From contig NZ_DQDX01000191.1 of the NCBI RefSeq assembly GCF_003525665.1, positions 1 to 7,020 on the forward strand: a DNA stretch of 7,020 nucleotides, in the 5' to 3' direction. Source of the DNA: Flavobacterium sp. (GTDB lineage: Bacteria; Bacteroidota; Bacteroidia; Flavobacteriales; Flavobacteriaceae). Shown piece by piece: positions 5,855 to 7,020 of the stretch. The position numbers were made by a program, and so were the translations under genes. The notes under the pieces were generated by a model. The model was not told where the DNA came from. It worked only from the letters and a program-made list of their open reading frames with translations, and made no database searches. Position 1 is the first letter of the stretch. Each line of letters begins with the position of its first letter.

Positions 5855-6463
5855 TTATGCATCAACAAGTATCACTTGACCAGTAATAAATCCATCAACC
5901 GAGCGCTCAAACGCTTTACCAACCAATGCACTTGGTACAGGTTGAAATCCTGGCATCATATCGCCATAAACATCCCAAGCTTCTGCTAAAACTGTTGGAT
6001 TTACTGAATTTACACGAATACCTCTTGGCATTTCGAAGGCTACACATTTTACAAAGGTATCAATGGCACCACTTGTAGTTGCATCTGCAATAGCAAAAGG
6101 AATAGGCTTTAAATTTAGTATACCTGTAATAAGCGTAAAGGAACCTTTATCAGCAATGTATTCCTGACCTATTCTAACAATATTGATTTGCCCCATCATT
6201 TTACTCATTACTGTAGTCATCCATTGCGCTTCAGTCATTTCCTCGAAGGTTGCATATTCACATACGCCAACTGTATTCACAACTGCATCAAAGTGACCAA
6301 CCTCCTTGAATAATTTTCTCAAAGATTCTTCACTGGTAATGTCAACTTGGTAGTCGCAACCGTCTTTTGAACGACCAGCTGTAATCACTTTGTGTTTTCC
6401 TAAACCTGTAAGTGCTGCTTTTCCCATTTTCCCATTAGCACCTATTAAAATTACTGTTTTCAT
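5855..6463 (-). CDS. Short atypical SDR oxidoreductase (202 aa)
   Basis: A Rossmann-fold protein of the short-chain dehydrogenase/reductase superfamily, resembling the roughly 200-residue 'short chain dehydrogenase' group. The start is taken at the ATG at 6463 (MKTVILIGANGKMG). The longer frame begins with TTG at 6493, inside the likely promoter, and would add ten residues before the nucleotide-binding strand. Numbering from the ATG: the NAD(P) loop GANGKMG is 8-14, TAGRS (28-32) follows strand 2 and suggests NADP(H) preference, D41 is in QVDIT, and VNTVG (62-66) replaces the usual NNAG. The active-site region reads PIPFAIADATTSGAIDTFV (120-138), where YxxxK is expected. Aligned from the right, Tyr becomes Asp127 and Lys becomes Ser131, so the classical catalytic pair is missing. 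The ordinary RGIRVNSVNPTV segment (147-158) is kept. The substrate is unknown. A Crp-type promoter layout precedes the gene and a hairpin follows it. Confidence 0.9.
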   Translation of the reverse strand: MKTVILIGANGKMGKAALTGLGKHKVITAGRSKDGCDYQVDITSEESLRKLFKEVGHFDAVVNTVGVCEYATFEEMTEAQWMTTVMSKMMGQINIVRIGQEYIADKGSFTLITGILNLKPIPFAIADATTSGAIDTFVKCVAFEMPRGIRVNSVNPTVLAEAWDVYGDMMPGFQPVPSALVGKAFERSVDGFITGQVILVDA

Positions 6464-6490
6464 ATATTTAATTATTTTTAATTTGAAGTG

Positions 6491-6498
6491 CAAAATTA
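6491..6498 (-). promoter_or_regulatory. -7 element of the SDR promoter
   Basis: TAATTTTG on the minus strand is an exact TAnnTTTG match, 27 nt before the ATG at 6463. No TTG-type -33 element lies 17-23 nt upstream, which suggests dependence on an activator. If the G at 6491 is about -4, transcription would start near 6487, giving a leader of about 24 nt. Confidence 0.55.
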
Positions 6499-6523
6499 CA
6501 CTCCTGCCATACTATTCACGTAG

Positions 6524-6533
6524 GACATTTGTC
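6524..6533. promoter_or_regulatory. Palindromic candidate operator for a Crp/Fnr regulator
   Basis: GACATTTGTC is a palindrome with arms GACA/TGTC; wider half-sites are TAGGACA and TTAGACA around TTT. It lies between the stop of the Crp/Fnr gene (6542) and the SDR -7 element. Its centre (6528.5) is about 41.5 bp upstream of the inferred transcription start, the standard position for Crp/Fnr class II activation. The binding protein is inferred to be the neighbouring regulator; the sequence differs from the E. coli Crp and Fnr consensus sites. Confidence 0.45.
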
Positions 6534-6539
6534 TAATAA

Positions 6540-6998
6540 TTAAATTGATGCTCTTATCCTACTTAAATGTCTTTGAGTAATTCCAAGATAGGACGCTATG
6601 TAGTGAAGTGGAATTTGTTGCACAAATTGTGGATGGTTGTGTATCAAATCTACATATCGTTTTTGGGCGTTGGATTTTTGATGATTAAATATCCATTTTT
6701 CGAGTTCAACATATTCTTTTTCAGCAATTATTTTTAAAAAATTCAACCATTTATTGTTTGATTCCGCAAGGTTTTCTAATGTGTTTTTTGAAATTGAAAT
6801 TATTTCAGAATCGGTTAAAGCTTGTAAATTTTCTTCTGATTTATTCTGTGTAATAAATGAAGAATAAGCCACTAATAACATATTGGGAAAGGTAAAACAA
6901 TAGGTTATTTCTTCGTCATTATTAGAATAATAGAACGAACGGAAAATGCCAAAATTCACAAAGGAAAGTGTGGTACAGATTTCATTTTTTTTTTTTTT
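6540..6998 (-). CDS. Crp/Fnr-family transcriptional regulator, 5'-truncated
   Basis: This is the C-terminal three quarters of a Crp/Fnr regulator (family length about 190 residues). A GTG at 6959 gives 139 residues, but the family match continues upstream in frame: NEICTTLSF, then VNFGIFRSFYY. This is the conserved 'GE-I-x-x-LxFVxxGxxRxYY' strand pair of the cyclic-nucleotide-binding-like barrel, so GTG is not the real start. The frame then meets four AAA codons and a TAA at 6999-7001, with no ATG. The N-terminal helix and first strands, about 40-50 residues, are therefore missing. The remainder has barrel strands (ITYCFTFPN), the long dimer helix (about residues 75-100 from the GTG) and a C-terminal HTH, IPLHYIASYLGITQRHLSRI, ending two residues before the family's normal end. 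Crp-like proteins of this type in Bacteroidota often lack the cAMP-contact residues; here the effector is unknown. It is followed by a palindromic site and the SDR gene, its likely target. Confidence 0.85.
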   Translation of the reverse strand, partial: KKKKNEICTTLSFVNFGIFRSFYYSNNDEEITYCFTFPNMLLVAYSSFITQNKSEENLQALTDSEIISISKNTLENLAESNNKWLNFLKIIAEKEYVELEKWIFNHQKSNAQKRYVDLIHNHPQFVQQIPLHYIASYLGITQRHLSRIRASI

Positions 6999-7020
6999 TT
7001 ATAATATTATTTTTTTTTTT
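6985..7020. repeat. Homopolymer-rich low-complexity window end
   Basis: The plus strand runs T16 (6985-7000), then ATAATATTAT (a perfect palindrome), then T10 to the last base. Nothing else in the window is like it. It falls inside the reading frame of the Crp/Fnr gene just where the conserved protein should continue. It is best explained as a contig-end or homopolymer sequencing artefact, although a genuine poly-T disruption cannot be excluded. Confidence 0.8.

Noticed and set aside
6464..6493. TTG start for the SDR giving ten extra residues
   Set aside because: The TTG overlaps the -7 element, and the extra residues MHFKLKIIKY precede the normal beginning of the Rossmann strand. The ATG at 6463 fits the family.

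Overview
The window looks like a piece of a Flavobacteriaceae (Bacteroidota) chromosome. It is AT-rich, its gene starts lack clear Shine-Dalgarno sequences, and several starts are preceded by the Bacteroidota sigma-70 -7 element TAnnTTTG. All genes lie on the minus strand, so transcription runs from high to low coordinates. The right edge (6985-7020) is a homopolymer-rich tract that looks like a contig end.

Right to left in transcription order. (1) A Crp/Fnr-type regulator (6540-6998) has lost its N-terminus at the window edge. (2) Behind it, a 76-bp gap holds a palindrome GACATTTGTC and a -7 element TAATTTTG, laid out like a Crp-activated promoter. That promoter would drive a small atypical SDR oxidoreductase (start corrected to the ATG at 6463). 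(3) A 13-bp perfect hairpin separates the SDR gene from a PhzF-family isomerase/epimerase gene (4989-5777). (4) A small membrane-anchored protein of unknown function follows (4560-4886). (5) A decayed stretch (4229-4540) holds the C-terminal half of a DUF1349-like protein, readable through an in-frame stop, next to a 25-codon fragment that may come from a second family. (6) A GNAT acetyltransferase (3638-4156) is followed by a short hairpin terminator and an imperfect inverted-repeat element in a 313-bp gap. (7) An AraC-family regulator (2509-3324) comes next. (8) A large secreted protein (103-2463) combines a PDZ domain, an alpha/beta hydrolase and a six-Asp-box propeller-like region. (9) At the left edge are the first 26 codons of another exported protein (1-79).

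Two functional groupings can be proposed. The Crp/Fnr regulator, the SDR and perhaps PhzF look like one regulon, a common Bacteroidota arrangement of a Crp-like regulator beside a small redox enzyme. The AraC regulator, the secreted hydrolase and the partial exported protein are closely spaced on one strand and could be co-expressed, although a promoter candidate sits just upstream of the hydrolase. The middle (about 3325-4560) reads like a repair or turnover zone with pseudogene fragments and inverted repeats. I see no RNA gene, CRISPR array, complete insertion sequence or clear defence system. The most unusual items are the three-part secreted hydrolase, the Crp-type promoter layout, the SDR without its catalytic Tyr/Lys and the pseudogene junction.
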